DNA of 64,000 bases from Tigriopus japonicus (GCA_010645155.1 CM021314.1:2517-66516), one strand, 5' to 3'; shown: positions 22,166 to 34,237, counted from the first letter of the stretch. Numbers and translations are program-made. Notes: generated by a model not told the origin, from the letters alone.

Positions 22166-23024
22166 AGCCCAATGAGGCCCTCGGGAGTGAACGATAGGGA
22201 AGTGTTATGGGCTCAATATTCAATATTTTATGCTAAATCAGTGAACAAATTGTCTAGACATCATTCTAGTTTGTGTTTCTGTCTCTTAGAGATAATTAAA
22301 TGCAACCCACTCTTGGGTAAATCACGTTCACCACTCATTATCAACCCTATTCAACTTATCCTGAAATACCAATGGTTTCAGATTATAAGTACCAAACAAC
22401 ACCATCAAAGCGCAGAATACAGTGCTCCATGAGAGTGATCTGTTATTCACTGCATTCTGCATGAATAATCAGTGTGAGGGAATCATCAACAACTCAACTA
22501 TTAGTTGACAAAAAAATTGTTTAATCTCGTGCTTCCTCTCGGTTTGGCTGATCAAAATGTTGATATTTGGCATCTAATGGATTTCAAGGATTTCAGACGA
22601 TAAAATGCTGACTAAAAATGATGTTTTTATGGGGAAGAGTGTGGATACTGTGGCTGTGAGTTTCATTGTTAATAACATGGCCACAGTTTTCTAAAAAGAC
22701 GCCCAATCTTCATGAAACTTGATCGAAGTATAACTGAACTCGTTGTCTGAAGTTGGTATTATTATATTTAAGTTACATATGCATTTATTCGAGATCCATC
22801 CTCCATTTTGTGCGAGATATTGGTCTGAAGGAGCTCAGTTTTGACTAATTCCCTAGAACAGAAAGCAGCATTATAAAAATGAATGGTAGGAAAAGGAGCG
22901 CTATCTAATGCTGCAACAATGTTCTGAAGCGATGTTTGCTATCAAACACCTATTTCTATCGTTTTTTGGCAATTTCGTTCAAATTCACTGCAGAGCCGCA
23001 CCGTTTTAAGGGCCTCATTGGGCT
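22166..23024. mobile_element. Possible MITE with 16-bp inverted ends
   Basis: AGCCCAATGAGGCCCT at 22166-22181 reappears exactly inverted at 23009-23024. The enclosed 859 bp has no coding similarity. Flanks TTTTTGAG and ACGCGTCA do not match. A wider pair, TACTGGAG (22102-22109) and GACTGGAG (23065-23072), splits a sequence that is contiguous at 60185-60270, so the true insertion may be 22110-23064. Confidence 0.45.
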
Positions 23025-23320
23025 ACGCGTCAGCTGAATTCGCGTCCTGTGGTGAGAGGTTCCTGACTGGAGTGACATTTCTGTTAGCCCTCTAGATCAA
23101 CCTTGCAATCCTAGTACCTTATGCTCCAGGTTAAAGCCACTTGTCTCCACTGCTTCTGTTGAAATCATGAGTTAATCTTTCGTCAATCCTTCGTCACTCC
23201 TAATGAGAGGTTCGGCGTTTCAGAGTTTATGGTTGCGTCTCACCTCGTTTCGTTTTTCCCGCGTAATTGGTAGGTTTGTATTAAAAGAGCACTTTATTTA
23301 CATTTTTTTGGGGAATTTAT
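23025..23320. other. Repeat remnant, no gene
   Basis: The stretch about 23065-23105 (GGAGTGACATTTCTGTTAGCC) is the inverse of the block at 60175-60205. Nothing else is recognised. Confidence 0.4.
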
Positions 23321-23565
23321 GGGAAGATGGTTGTAGCGCAGTTGATTAAACCGCGCGACCGAGCAATCTAGCTCGGATTCATGGGTTCGATCCCAGGTCT
23401 TCCCCCTCTCATTTCCAAGTCTAGTGGATACTCGCCTCGAACGGCGCTCGCTAAACCCAGAATGGGCCCCAATGTTGTATATTGACAGTAATGTGTTCAT
23501 ATTTGTACTTTGACATGACGTTTGTATCCATGAGATAAAATCTCGCAATAAAGATTATCATTATT
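23321..23565 (+). mobile_element. SINE family A, copy 2
   Basis: The tRNA-like head GGGAAGATGGTTGTAGCGCA is followed by B box GGTTCGATCCC and GGTCTTCCCC. The body contains CTAGTGGATAC and AACCCAGAATGGGCCCC. The tail TCTCGCAATAAAGATTATCA ends in ATT units. Same family as 8148-8377. Confidence 0.8.
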
Positions 23566-23575
23566 CATCGCCATT

Positions 23576-25610
23576 TTACAAACCATCGATCCAATCGACT
23601 CTCCTCCAAACTCGTTTGTCCACTTCATAGATCAGTAGGCTCAGGAGAAATTTGTTGTATCTAGCTAATATAATAAAAACATACCAACCCCCCCACCGGG
23701 AGATCAATGAAAAAAGCATTTGAATTTGATCTTGAATATGCAAGGTGGCACAATAACGATCCGGCTGTTTCATATTCCGTTCACTTCGGCGTTGTACGAG
23801 TGGTTTTTTATCTGTGGACATGTCTTTGGAAATCTTCTCCGGATGCTTCAAAAGTCTCATAAGCTTCCAATTCCTCCACATTAAACGACCAGACGGAAAT
23901 TTCAAATTAAAGCGTCTTTTATCTTCTGTTCCCACAACTTGAGCAACTTTGTCCCAACGAAGGGAAAGTGGATCTTGGACAAGAACTTGAGAACCAGAAG
24001 AAATGGTTTTTAACGGTTTTGTTGAACGATCCTTACGTTTAACGGCGGTCTCGAGTCGTTTCATATCGGCTTTTTCGGCTTCTTTTTGCCATTCAGCATG
24101 ATAAGACCGCCAGTTTGCAGGAACTTGCGAACGCAATGGTCGTCCAAATATTTTCTGGGAAGGCGACAAACCATCTGCACGGGGAGAATTTCTTTACTTC
24201 CAGAAGCCCAGCATGGAATTCATCACTATCCATGTTGCCACCGGTCTTCTGAAGCAATCGCTTGACGATCTTTACCGACACCTCAGCATGACCATTGCTT
24301 TGGGGATGGTATGGCAACGAGGGTTTCCAAAGAACTCCCCATTCGCCCAGAAACAATTGCATTAATTCTGAGTGATATTGAGGACCATTGTCCGATTTTA
24401 AGATTCGTGGAACACCCATGTGAGAAAAGAGTCTTCGGAAAGCTTTTATGATGTCACTGGACGTGGGCGAATCACTGAATTTTACTATCAACGGAAATCC
24501 AGAATATCGATCCACGTATACGAGATAGTGATTGGACCAATAGACAAATGAATCGCTCGTGACAACATCAAACGCTCGTGTTGGAATTGAATCTTGTTCT
24601 AACGGTTCTGCTTGATGGAGAAGGGCGATAAAGTTGGCAAGCCTCGAAATTTTCCAAGGTGGTGGCAATATCATTTGTATATCCGGGCCAATAAACCGTC
24701 TGTCGGGCTCTCCGTTTTGTCTTTTCAAGCCCTTGATGGCTAGCATAAAGCCGATGCAAAACATCCTTAGCAGCACATGGAGGAATTACAATTTGATGTC
24801 CACGTAGTATCAATCCATCTTCAATAGATAATTCTTTGAACATTTTCCGGAATTGATTAACGTAATTACTCGAAGTCAGTTGCAAGTCCGACGAGCTGTA
24901 GGATATTAAATCCTGATATTTCGAATCATTTTGGGCACGAATTCGCAACTTGTCCAAAATCAGGTCACTCTCAGGATCATCTTGGAATAAGGCACCAACC
25001 AGAACCTCAAAATCCGGGTCTTTAGAATCAACGGGATCTTGAATTGGAGCACGATATAGTGCATCAGGGATCATTAGATCTTTTCCCTTTCTCCATTTCA
25101 CCACAAAAGTATAAGCAGATAAACGAGAACGACAATTCAGCACTCTCGGGTTGTCAATAGCCGCGAGTGAGTAGTTGTTGAACAAAGACTCCAATGATTT
25201 ATGGTCTGAAATCACTACGAAAGAAGAAAGACCACTCAAGTAAACTTTGCATTAATAGACCAAAATATGGCCAAAGCTGAGCTCGAGTACAGCATAACGC
25301 GTTTCAGCGTCTTTGAGGAAACGACTCCCGCATTGAATTAGTCGCCATTGTTCTCCTTCCATTTGGAGAAGAACAAAACCAAGACCGTGCAAACGTGACG
25401 CATCTGTTTGAAGAACAGTTTCAAAAGATGGATGGAACATTCCAAGAACTGGTGGGGATACTAGAGCTTCTTTCACTTTGTTGAAAGCGCCAGTATGATC
25501 CGGGTATCATATAAATTCGGATCGTTTGCAGAGAAGATCTCGGAGTGGGCCTGCTGCTTCAGGAATTTGAGAGCTGAAACCACCTAACTGATTTACTAAT
25601 CCTAAAAGGA
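23576..25610 (-). pseudogene. Decayed Ty3/gypsy pol (end of RT, RNase H, integrase)
   Basis: Minus-strand frames follow pol order. NQLGGFSSQIPEAAGPLRDL (end of RT, ~25550) is followed by QTDASRLHGLGFVLLQ (RNase H, 25252-25476), then SDHKSLESLF and PDALYRAP (24568-25239). Next come the integrase zinc finger and core (24093-24776), with VDRYSGFP and SDNGPQYHS...PYHPQSNGHAE keeping D-x35-E, and a chromodomain-less C-terminus ending in LMRLLKHPEK (23576-24169). At least three stops or frameshifts separate the frames. Gag, protease and most of RT are gone, and no LTRs were found. It is a different family from 17133-21817, with related motifs but distinct sequence. Confidence 0.88.
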
Positions 25611-26420
25611 TCGCAATTCAGTTTATGTAGTTGGAACCGGAAAGTTCCCAATTACGTTCAATAGAATAGGCACAGTGAGAAAAAGGTTGTTGATTTTGTG
25701 CTCCGTAGTGTTGCGCCCACAGATCAGATAATGGCTAGATGTCGGATTGGCCCATGCCTTCGGCAAGAGAAAAGTGAGACACTCAGCTGTTGCGCACTAA
25801 CTTCGAAGTTCTCAGGGCGACCGCGTGCGAAGAAGCAAGGACTCTCGTTCACGAGGAGAACAAAGTACGAAGGGTACGCTGAGTTTGTTCAGGATTCGGC
25901 CACGCTGGCAAATATGCGCAAAGTTTAAAATTCCCACCATTTTAGGGTGTAGTGTTATGTACCAGCTGATGAAGCAAAGTTGTCCACCTTTTTATCGCAT
26001 GAAGCGAGGTCTAGCCATTATATGGTCTGTGGTTTGTTGCACTTTTTGGCAAAATTTTATTGACAGACTCTTTTGTCAATATTGAATTTGATTTATTATC
26101 AGTTATATGGTTAAGTGGGTATGATTATATTCATTAGCTTTTCTTTTGAAACATAAGCATATTAGGTAAGTGATGGTTTTCTTACTTTGCTTAAAACTGT
26201 CATGTTTATTGGCTATTGGTGCTCAATGGGACCTAAAATAACTGATAAACACGCAGTAGAAGTAAAGTAGTTTGTAGGGTTGAAGCCCCCTAGAATACAT
26301 TTATTGACTGCTGACTAGTATTGAATATCACAGACATTTTATATTGAAATGACTAGGGGGAACGCACTCCAATTAGTACTTGGAGTGAGGTGTATCAGGA
26401 CTCCGAAATTTTGGGGTGGA
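25611..26420. other. No recognised gene
   Basis: About 800 bp without coding similarity on either strand and without repeats shared elsewhere in the window. Confidence 0.4.
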
Positions 26421-26426
26421 CGCTTG

Positions 26427-26536
26427 ACCCACGGAACGGGCTCTCTTTACCCACGGAACGGGCTCTCTTGACCCACGGAATGGGCTCTCTTGACCCACGG
26501 AACGGGCTCTCTTGACCCACGGAATGGGCTCTTGGG
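26427..26536. repeat. 22-bp minisatellite, five copies
   Basis: The unit ACCCACGGAACGGGCTCTCTTG is repeated about five times with single-base variants. A long minus-strand frame through it is a product of the periodicity. Confidence 0.9.
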
Positions 26537-26620
26537 ACCTAAGGGAGGGGCGGATGCTATCCTTCTCCCTCCTCGCCGGTAATTTCTTCAATGGTGAAGT
26601 TCATCCTTGATACGAGTTTC

Positions 26621-26731
26621 CACCCTCGATGTGGGGATCCGCCCTCGATGTGAGGATCCGCCCTCGATGTGAGGATCCGCCCTCGATGTGAGGATCCGCC
26701 CTCGATGTGAGGATCCGCCCTCGATGTAAGA
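26621..26731. repeat. 19-bp minisatellite, about six copies
   Basis: The unit GATCCGCCCTCGATGTGAG lies 85 bp after the 22-bp array. Both ends of the array are degenerate. It is unrelated in sequence to its neighbour. Confidence 0.9.
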
Positions 26732-26959
26732 TTCATTATCAAATGCGGATTAAATAGACTTTGTTATGAGCTGAGTTAATATTCCCTATGACAACTTCAA
26801 TTTTACGTAACCCCACGATGACAAACACGCAAATATGTCAGGTACGACAACAGGCGAGTAACAAGTTCCAGACAAAGTTTTGTGACTTGCTTTATAAACT
26901 GAGCTTTTCTTTAATGGTTTATTTTCACAAATTACATACTTATGGGTTTGCAAATGAAC

Positions 26960-27850
26960 TCAACAGCGTAGGGTAACGTAACATGTCTGTAACAAATGAA
27001 ATTGCTACGGGGTATATGACCAACTCTAACTTCTTGAGTCTCTCCCAATACGAGAGTTCTCTCATTCCAGTGATGTTCCTAGTAAAACATCTTTGGACCT
27101 GCTCGACCATTTGCCAAGGATCCCTAAATACCTGAATGCCTCGGCTACTGGCAAAAGCCATTTTTCGAAATCTTTGCCAGACAGAGAAAAATTCAATCAA
27201 ATTTGATTGATAATTGAAAGCACACATACTTAATTTCAACTTGATCGACAGAAATTTGTGGCACTCAAGGGTAATTTGAAGCATAGAGAATGTACGCTCT
27301 TTCGAACGAACATTTGCACCTATGTACAATCGTTCCAAAGGACGATTGTAGGGTCATTTTTTTCTCTCGTTTCCTCGTCTATGTGTTGAGACCGTCACAA
27401 ATCTAGAAACATTGTTTTTCATGGAATGAGGAACGTATCATGCTGACATTTAGCAAACGACGTCCTTATATGATTGTTTAATCATTCTGATCAAAACAAA
27501 GTCATTTACTTGAATAGAATTCAATTTTTAAAAAATCCACACTTGAACGCCTGAGCGCAGGCTTCCATGTCTTTTGATTTCCTTGCATTTAAAAACCTAC
27601 CAAACTTATTCGAGCCCAAATGAGTGAGGCATATTCAAGATGAGGCTGGAAAATCGACTTGTGCAGAGTTAGCATCGAAGCGCTATCTGCGGACTTGAAA
27701 GTGCAATAGATCAGGCCACACGTTTGAAATGCCTTCCCCCCTTTCAACTGGATATGCTCATCGAATTTTCCATGATCTTGGATGACAACTCCTAAATTCT
27801 TCATGGTCCATCCTAAATACTTGCTCAACATCACAACCTCCATTGTCTAT
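26960..27850 (-). pseudogene. LINE RT C-terminal fragment (family L1w), split
   Basis: The minus-strand pieces GVVIQDHGKFDEHIQLKGGK...HLEYASLIWA (27589-27843) and VEQVQRCFTRNITGMRELSY (about 27030-27115) match consecutive parts of the LINE at 50590-52881. About 460 bp of unrelated sequence lies between them, apparently a later insertion whose ends I could not define. Only the C-terminal side of the reverse transcriptase is kept. Confidence 0.75.
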
Positions 27851-28243
27851 GAGTGGTACAACTATACAGTTTCATGACCATCTCCAAAACCCTTGCGATA
27901 CTGGAAGTCAGAGCTTACATACTCCTTTCAATGCCTTCCAACTTATCGATGAGTTTGGCGACTGTCGCTGTCTCGATTGATAAGAAGCCTTATTATCAGT
28001 TTATCACCCACATTTAAAAAGAGAGGAAAATTGAAGCCTTCAAACTACTGCCAATATCACTCACCAATATTTGGTTTGGCTTTTTGGTAAAGTAAGCTCT
28101 AGTACTCTCAGAGGTGAATAGTGCTCATTACATTTCGTGTTAGTATTAATAACGGTATAAAAATAGGACAATTGCAAAAGTGAACATATAATGATTACAA
28201 TAACAAAATAATTAGAAAAGAGAAAAAAAGGAAAAAAACATCC
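27851..28243. other. No recognised feature
   Basis: Intronic sequence. A faint LINE resemblance at the left edge continues the neighbouring fragment (27880-27950, the start of the RT). Nothing else is recognised. Confidence 0.35.
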
Positions 28244-28251
28244 CTAATGAC

Positions 28252-29079
28252 TAGAGCCCGGGAAAAAATGTTGGAAAAACGTCCAAAAAATGTCATTTAA
28301 ATGTCAGGAAAAAAGGCAAAATTTTTTGAAATATAGGGCAAAAAGGGCAAAAAATGTTGAAATTTAGAGCAAAAAGAGCAAAAAAATGTTAAAAATTAGG
28401 GCAAAAAAGTCAACGAAATGTGTGAGAAATGGGACTAGATGTGTGGAGGACTTGAGAATTCTACGTAAGACAGTGTGACCAGACATCTGAAGGAAATAAT
28501 GCCGTCAAAACTCTAGCTAAAAAAAACGGGAGGTTGCGCTTCACATAGCAGGGTGTTTTTATAAGCTAGACGTCAAAACAGTTTATGTTATAAGTCAGAT
28601 AGCACATTCAGACCCATTAAAAGGCAATATATATGAAAGTCTGAGTAAATAATGGCAACAGTGCCAACTAATAACATACTTTACTCTACACATAGCTATT
28701 TAGCCCACGTAAAATAATCACAGAAACAAGGGTCACAAAGTTTCTGATGTGAACTTTTTCACAATAACAAAAAGAACTTGAAGGGCACTTTTTCCCCTTT
28801 CCAAAGATTTTGATTAATTTGCATCATAAAATGTGAAGTTGAACAATGACAATTTTAGCGGGAAATTTTGGCGGGAAATTTCAAGCCTTCATTTGATTAA
28901 TTGGTCTCTCAGAACCGGTTTTGGGATGACATTTTTGAGCAAAAAGTACAAAAAATGTTAAGAAAATGTTGAAATTTTCCAAAAAATGTCAAATAAAATT
29001 AAAATGTTATATTCACGTAAAATTGGCAAAAAATGTAAAAAATATTTTTTGATGTAGAAAAATTTTTTCCCTAGCCCTA
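28252..29079 (-). mobile_element. Non-autonomous hAT element, family B copy 2
   Basis: This element is exactly 828 bp, inverted relative to 4690-5517, and flanked by a perfect CTAATGAC duplication (28244-28251, 29080-29087). Only occasional substitutions separate the two copies, so both are recent. Confidence 0.9.
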
Positions 29080-29087
29080 CTAATGAC

Positions 29088-29819
29088 TTGAATGAAAGGT
29101 CAAGCGATAAAAACAGGGTTAGAGTTCCCAATTCAAGGCCTCGTTTGAATTCGCGGAAATTCTGCGCCTCGCAGACGTTGAGTTCCAACTTATTCGAAGA
29201 ATGTACAGTAGTACCCTGAGGCCAAAACAGGAGCTGCGGATTTGTGACGTAGTGATAGGTGGTCGCATTTGACATCTGTTCCCTCTTCGAAGACTTCTCA
29301 CCGGTTGTTCTGTGCCCTCAATAAATTTTTTGACCGCCTTCCCTTTTTATGAGACTTCCTCCCAGCCCAAAGAGGTCAGGTCCAAAATATTATTCACCTA
29401 CAACTTACTTAACTACCCTACAAATCATTTTATTACCCTACCAATCACTTTATTGCCCTATGAATGCATCATGCCTTTACAAATACATCTCAGACGCACA
29501 ATTACTTGCACGTCTGAAGCCCCCATCTCATTGACGGGGAATGATCCACTGAAGAAGTGGTGGTAAGCTTTTATACCATGGCACTGAGTAACCAACACAC
29601 CATCTGATGTACTTGAGGTGAACGGAGCTTGCTCCTAATACCGGTATTGAGTAAGCAAAACATGCTAGTTGGATAGTACGAATGTCCGTGGTTGAACTGA
29701 TTTTCAGGGTTGAAAAATTGTAACGGAAGTCCCAAAAAGGATAAGTTGGTCAACAAAATACCATATGCACCCACAAATGAAGGGAGTAATGGTCAAGATC
29801 CGACATCACTCGTTTCATT
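29088..29819. other. No recognised gene
   Basis: AT-rich sequence with CT-rich patches near 29390-29470 (TTACCCTACCAATCACTTTA-like units). Both strands lack coding similarity. Confidence 0.35.
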
Positions 29820-30940
29820 TTAATTGACCCCCCTCGGGCTGACGCCCTCGGGTCGCCAATAAAATGAAACTCCCTCCGCCGGATTTTGGCCATTACTCCC
29901 TTCCTTTGCAGGTGCATAAATAGTATTTGTACAGGGCTGTACTTTTATCGTGAGATATCTTTTGCCCTTTTGAATCTTATACGCTATGGTGAGGTCGAAT
30001 TTGAGCCTCCTCAGTTCCAACGACTCGAGAGACGATTCCCACAAGCGCTTCCCGTAAAACTTATCCTTCATACCTAGAACAAGACGGGTAAACCTCCTTT
30101 GCACAACTTCAATCCCAAAGATGTCTTTCTTGAATGTCGGGAACCTCACCGAGGTTGAACACTCGAGGATTGGACGAATTTAGGTAGTAGATGCCCGCAA
30201 CATGATTCCTCTATCTCAAGGAAAGAAATTTCGCCGAAATATTCCAACCATTTGGTTTGCCTTGGAAGAAACTTTTGTAGATTAAGACTCAAATTTCAAC
30301 CTCTTATCAAAAATGATGCCCAGGTCTTGTCGGGTTGTGCTTTCGGGGATGATTTTAGAGTTTAGGCTGTATATTCCAGGCACTTTCGAGTTGTAGAATC
30401 GAAGGACAGAGCACTTTGAAGCATTTAACTCCATTCCATTTTCGTGAGCCCACTAGGCAGCAAGACTTGTATGAGTCTGGAGACTAAGCTGAGCCTCCTT
30501 TGATTCAACTCTTCGAAATATTTTCGTATCATCTGCAAACTTTAATATTCTCGAGGGCATACCCCGACCAAGGGCATACCCCGACCAAGGTCATTCACGA
30601 ACAGAAAAAATAACGTTGGCTCAAGCCACTGCCCTGGGGAACCCCGATGTGACAGTAAGCCACTATGAAAACTTATTATTCAACACCACTCGCTGGCGCC
30701 GTTTGTTCAACCAATTTTCAATCCACTTTGTAATGCTCGATGGTACTTTGGATTTCTTCATTTTTCTACTAACAGGGTGTGATCGAACGTACCAAAAACC
30801 TTTGTTAAATCCAGATAGGCTGCGTAGACAATGCCCCAAATTTCTACGGCACTTGTGACATACTCCTTAAACTCAAACAGGTTACTAGTACAAGAGCTTC
30901 TAGTCCTGAAACCGGGTTGGTCCTCCAAAATCAAGGTCAA
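29820..30940 (-). pseudogene. Second LINE family: decayed reverse transcriptase
   Basis: The minus-strand frame 30758-30940 reads DQPGFRTRSSCTSNLFEFKE and AAYLDLTKVFGTFDHTLLVE. This is the fingers/palm block of LINE RTs (HGFR..RSC.TNL...VYLDF.KAFDTV.H). Further on, GVPQGSGLSQ (about 30640) and a frameshifted remnant of the YADDTK block (about 30540) are visible. The C-terminal frame 29820-30149 carries VVQRRFTRLVLGMK. Many stops and frameshifts. It differs from the LINE at 50590. Confidence 0.8.
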
Positions 30941-31559
30941 TCAGTCAAAATGATCAACAATCAACAACTTAGTGATGGGATTCAATCTGATTTCAATTTG
31001 TTCAATCTTTTAGGGCTGCCATTAATGCCATTGGTCCATTGCAAAAGTAGTGTGATGAAAGTTTGCTCGATTTTGATGACACCCGTGGTCTCTAGTCTTC
31101 AAAAGCAGGGTCACTTTTTGGATATTCTCTATGAACGAATGCATTTTTCACAGAAGTAACAAGTGTACTGTTTTACGTGAATTGGCAGTCACAACGAAGT
31201 AGCGCGCGCAAAAATGATTGAGGAGATTGAAAATCAGATTGAATTCCATCAGAAGACAACATGGTCCTGTTTCAAACTCCAAAATGAATAATATTTTACC
31301 TGCAATGAGGCTGTTAGATTTGTACTGTTTCCAAAGCCTCTGCTTCTTCTTTATTCATTTTTGACAATTTGTGTCCTGACCCTTTGACGTCTTGCTCGCC
31401 AGTATGCAGATCACGCTTGATTTAACGGCTTCCAACATTGTCTCCACCCACGGTAGCTTATTTAGAATGCTTCGACTATTGAAGTAAAGCATTTTCATCA
31501 TGAGTGTGACAGGAAATAATTAGTTTGTTGAGGATCCCGATCGGCTTCGAGTTGTTACG
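30941..31559. other. No recognised gene
   Basis: It lies between the RT relic and the zinc-knuckle relic on the same strand. If they are one LINE, this would be the lost endonuclease region, but I see no endonuclease motif. Confidence 0.3.
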
Positions 31560-32240
31560 GACTCACTTGAGACATGTCTTGTTCGTTTCTGGAAGATCGT
31601 AACTGCACTCTGTGGGGAATGACCCATTCATGTGCCTTTCGATCTCCCTTGATTTTCTCCTTGGTACTTTCCCTTTCGAGTTCATGCACTTCATGCAGTT
31701 CCAGATTTCCTTGTTCACTATCTTGAAATCCATCATCTTTTTTATGAAGTCGCGAAGTCAAAGGCTAATATTCTTTATTGCTCGGCTTCTCTCCAACATT
31801 CACAACGAATTGGTTAGGGTTGCTTGGGGTATCAAAGGGTCTAGCACCGGCCTTTCTTCTAATGTTTCCGAAATTTTTATCGGGATCGTTGTTCTTTTGC
31901 AATCAGCCTTCAGATGACCTGTTTCCTCACACGAATAGCATCCATCGTCTTGATTGTGCTGGGTGGTTTATTCCTTACCTGCTGAGATCCTATCTCCACA
32001 AATTCCGGTACCCCACTGTTTATATCGACTATATTTCTGAAATTTTTACTTCCAATCCCTTTGAATCTTGGATTCTATTTTCCAACAAAAGTTCCTCTTC
32101 CACATTCAAAATTTGGGTTGCAATGGGTTCCATAGCAACCAACATTTCTTGTTTGGAGACTTCGCAAGGTACGAGGCGCCCGCCAAATCAATTGCGAATC
32201 TATCTGCCGAGAGCAAACCATGAGACAAATTGCAAAAAAA
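31560..32240 (-). pseudogene. Gag/ORF1-like zinc-knuckle fragment
   Basis: Near 31915-31960 the minus strand encodes CYSCEETGHLKADC, a complete C-x2-C-x4-H-x4-C retroviral-type knuckle. It is preceded (about 32080-32190) by an acidic helix-prone stretch (MEPIATQILNVEEELLLENR) and followed by a charged segment (31555-31761). This architecture fits a LINE ORF1 or a retrotransposon gag. Stops interrupt the frame. Its position upstream of the LINE RT relic on the same strand suggests ORF1 of that element (inference). Confidence 0.5.
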
Positions 32241-32388
32241 TCATCTCTCCTTGAATTTTGTGAGTCTTGGCATTTTTTTTGTTTTATTTGTGGTTACAGT
32301 AGGAATCAACCCCTAGCTATGAGAGAGTAAAGAAATGGCTCAACATCGATAACCCCCTCCACTTTTTGCAAGAAAAATGTGAAGGAAG

Positions 32389-33468
32389 CAGGGTGGGCAT
32401 TTGATTTTTGGACATTTTGTCCACCCCTGTCCAAAAGGTGTCCAAAAGTGTCCAAAAATAAGGCTGTCCAAAAATAGGAGTGTCCAAAAGTGTCCAAAAA
32501 TAGTAATTCGAAAAATAATGGTTAAAAACATTTTTAGAATAACATTCTACAAACTTTCTCTCCAAAATAAACGTCACTTGACGAAATCTAAGCAAGAATA
32601 AGTCAATTCAGTATAAGAAACTTATACTTAATACATTAAATGAGCCAATAACTTGAAGGCCAAACTGGACATTTGAACTTTCCACTCTTTTCATTTGACC
32701 ACCGAGCATCGTCCAAAATGTGGGAAAGAATGATCGACTGAAGGAATGAACGAACAAACCATTGTGAGACTGGGACTACTAATAACACGCTCACACCACA
32801 CTTCATGTTAAACAAAGTATGCGAGTACATTTTAAAGCTAATTGTATCTTGATTTGTGACAAGAGAAGGTTACTTAGTATTTTGATTTATATTCTAAAGT
32901 TTATCATTGTTGCAAGTGTTTCCCATCCAAGAGGCAAGAAGTCTTTTGACCTGACTGTCCAAAAAATGTTAACTATAATAAAGCACACTCAAACTGATAT
33001 CAGATTGCAATGTGGGTCAATGTGTGCCAAAGAATTAAAGCAGTGTTGTTTTGCTATTAAAAAAGACAAGACTCTTGTTTACAGATGAGGAAATAAAATG
33101 TGAATCTTGAAACATTTTGAACAGTTACACACATTTTACCATATTTTGTAAACAAAACATTCATTTTTTAACAAGTTATCATGGCAAAGTTTATTTCTCC
33201 AAGTAATGTTCCCATTAATAGAACTATTTTTGTTTAAGTACACAACCATGCATTCTTTAGAATTCAATTACTTATGTAGTGTAACTGGTTTTTCGTCTGA
33301 TTTGTACAACTTTCTTTTACGTTTGTTGGACTTTTGGACACTTATGGACATCTTTTGGGGATTTTTGGACACTCTCTGGGGATTTTTGGACACCTTCTGG
33401 GTATTTTTGGACACTTTTGGACACTAGGGTGTCCAAAATGCTCTCGATGTCGAAAAATGCCCACCCTG
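32389..33468. mobile_element. Non-autonomous hAT element, family E
   Basis: This 1,080-bp element has perfect 14-bp inverted ends CAGGGTGGGCATTT and a perfect GAAGGAAG duplication (32381-32388, 33469-33476). The motif TGTCCAAAA occurs about seven times within 32410-32500. Its complement TTTTGGACA occurs about as often within 33320-33440. No transposase is seen. Confidence 0.93.
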
Positions 33469-33476
33469 GAAGGAAG

Positions 33477-34077
33477 AGAGGCATGTGGGCATAAACAAGA
33501 TTTCCATGGAGTTTGATGCCTCTGAAACAACTCTCCGAAGAGTGCATGGTGATGTCCTTGGCCTCGTAAAATGGTGAGTCCCCCAGCAACTCACAGATGA
33601 TCAGAACATGGAGTGCGCGAGATGTGCATAGGTGTTTTTTAATGCCAAATTCCACGAAGGTCAGGCCTTTCTTTATTCCATTGTGGCCACGGACTAAACG
33701 AATGTGAACTTCTACACCCCTGAGACAAAAAAAAATCCAAAAAACAATGGATTCCGAGAGGTCCAAGAGGCCCAAGTAAGCTAAGGGTTAAGAGAGTCGG
33801 AAAAAAACAAATGGCTATTGCCTGGTTCAACAACATGGGACTTATCAACCAATATTATGTCCTGGCCGGAACCAAGATCAATGCACTCTACTTCTGCAAT
33901 ATCATGGCCACTCTCTTGAGAAACTTCAAGGCCAAAAGGCCAACCATTTCCAAAAACGAATGCTCTTTGCACATGGACAATTGGAGCTTCCACACAGCAC
34001 ACATCACGAAGAAGTTCATTGCTACCAGATCTATCAAATTGATCTACCCCCGAATCGCCACGAATAAATCTATGTGA
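33477..34077 (+). pseudogene. Mariner-type transposase relic
   Basis: Joined across stops and frameshifts, the + strand shows the mariner order. A helix-turn-helix tail DASETTLRRVHGDVLG is followed by QQLTDDQ, then a VATD*TNVNFYTPETKKN segment where intact mariners read TGDE.W...Y.PETK. A longer open stretch (33811-34077) carries KRPTISKNECSLHMDNWSFH and ends in IKLIYPR, matching KRP...HQDNA..H...HPPYSP. The first catalytic acidic pair is damaged, and the HPPYSPDL motif and third aspartate are lost. The hAT E element lies immediately upstream, probably inside the same relic. Confidence 0.85.
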
Positions 34078-34237
34078 AATTAGTTTGTTCCACTCTGCTA
34101 CAATTCCAATAGCTTCTTTCCCATGAGCTTACTTACTAGCACCCGCATCACAAAAAATGAACAGAAATGTGATATTTTCAAATTTTGGAAAAACCTTCTC
34201 CAGAAGAGCTATTAATATTCAGTTTCTTTGCAATAAC

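Noticed and set aside
26427..26731. CRISPR-like spaced repeats
   Set aside because: The units are contiguous without spacers, and the genome is eukaryotic.
26373..26742. Long repeat-rich minus-strand ORFs
   Set aside because: They are open only because the minisatellite periods keep stops out of frame.
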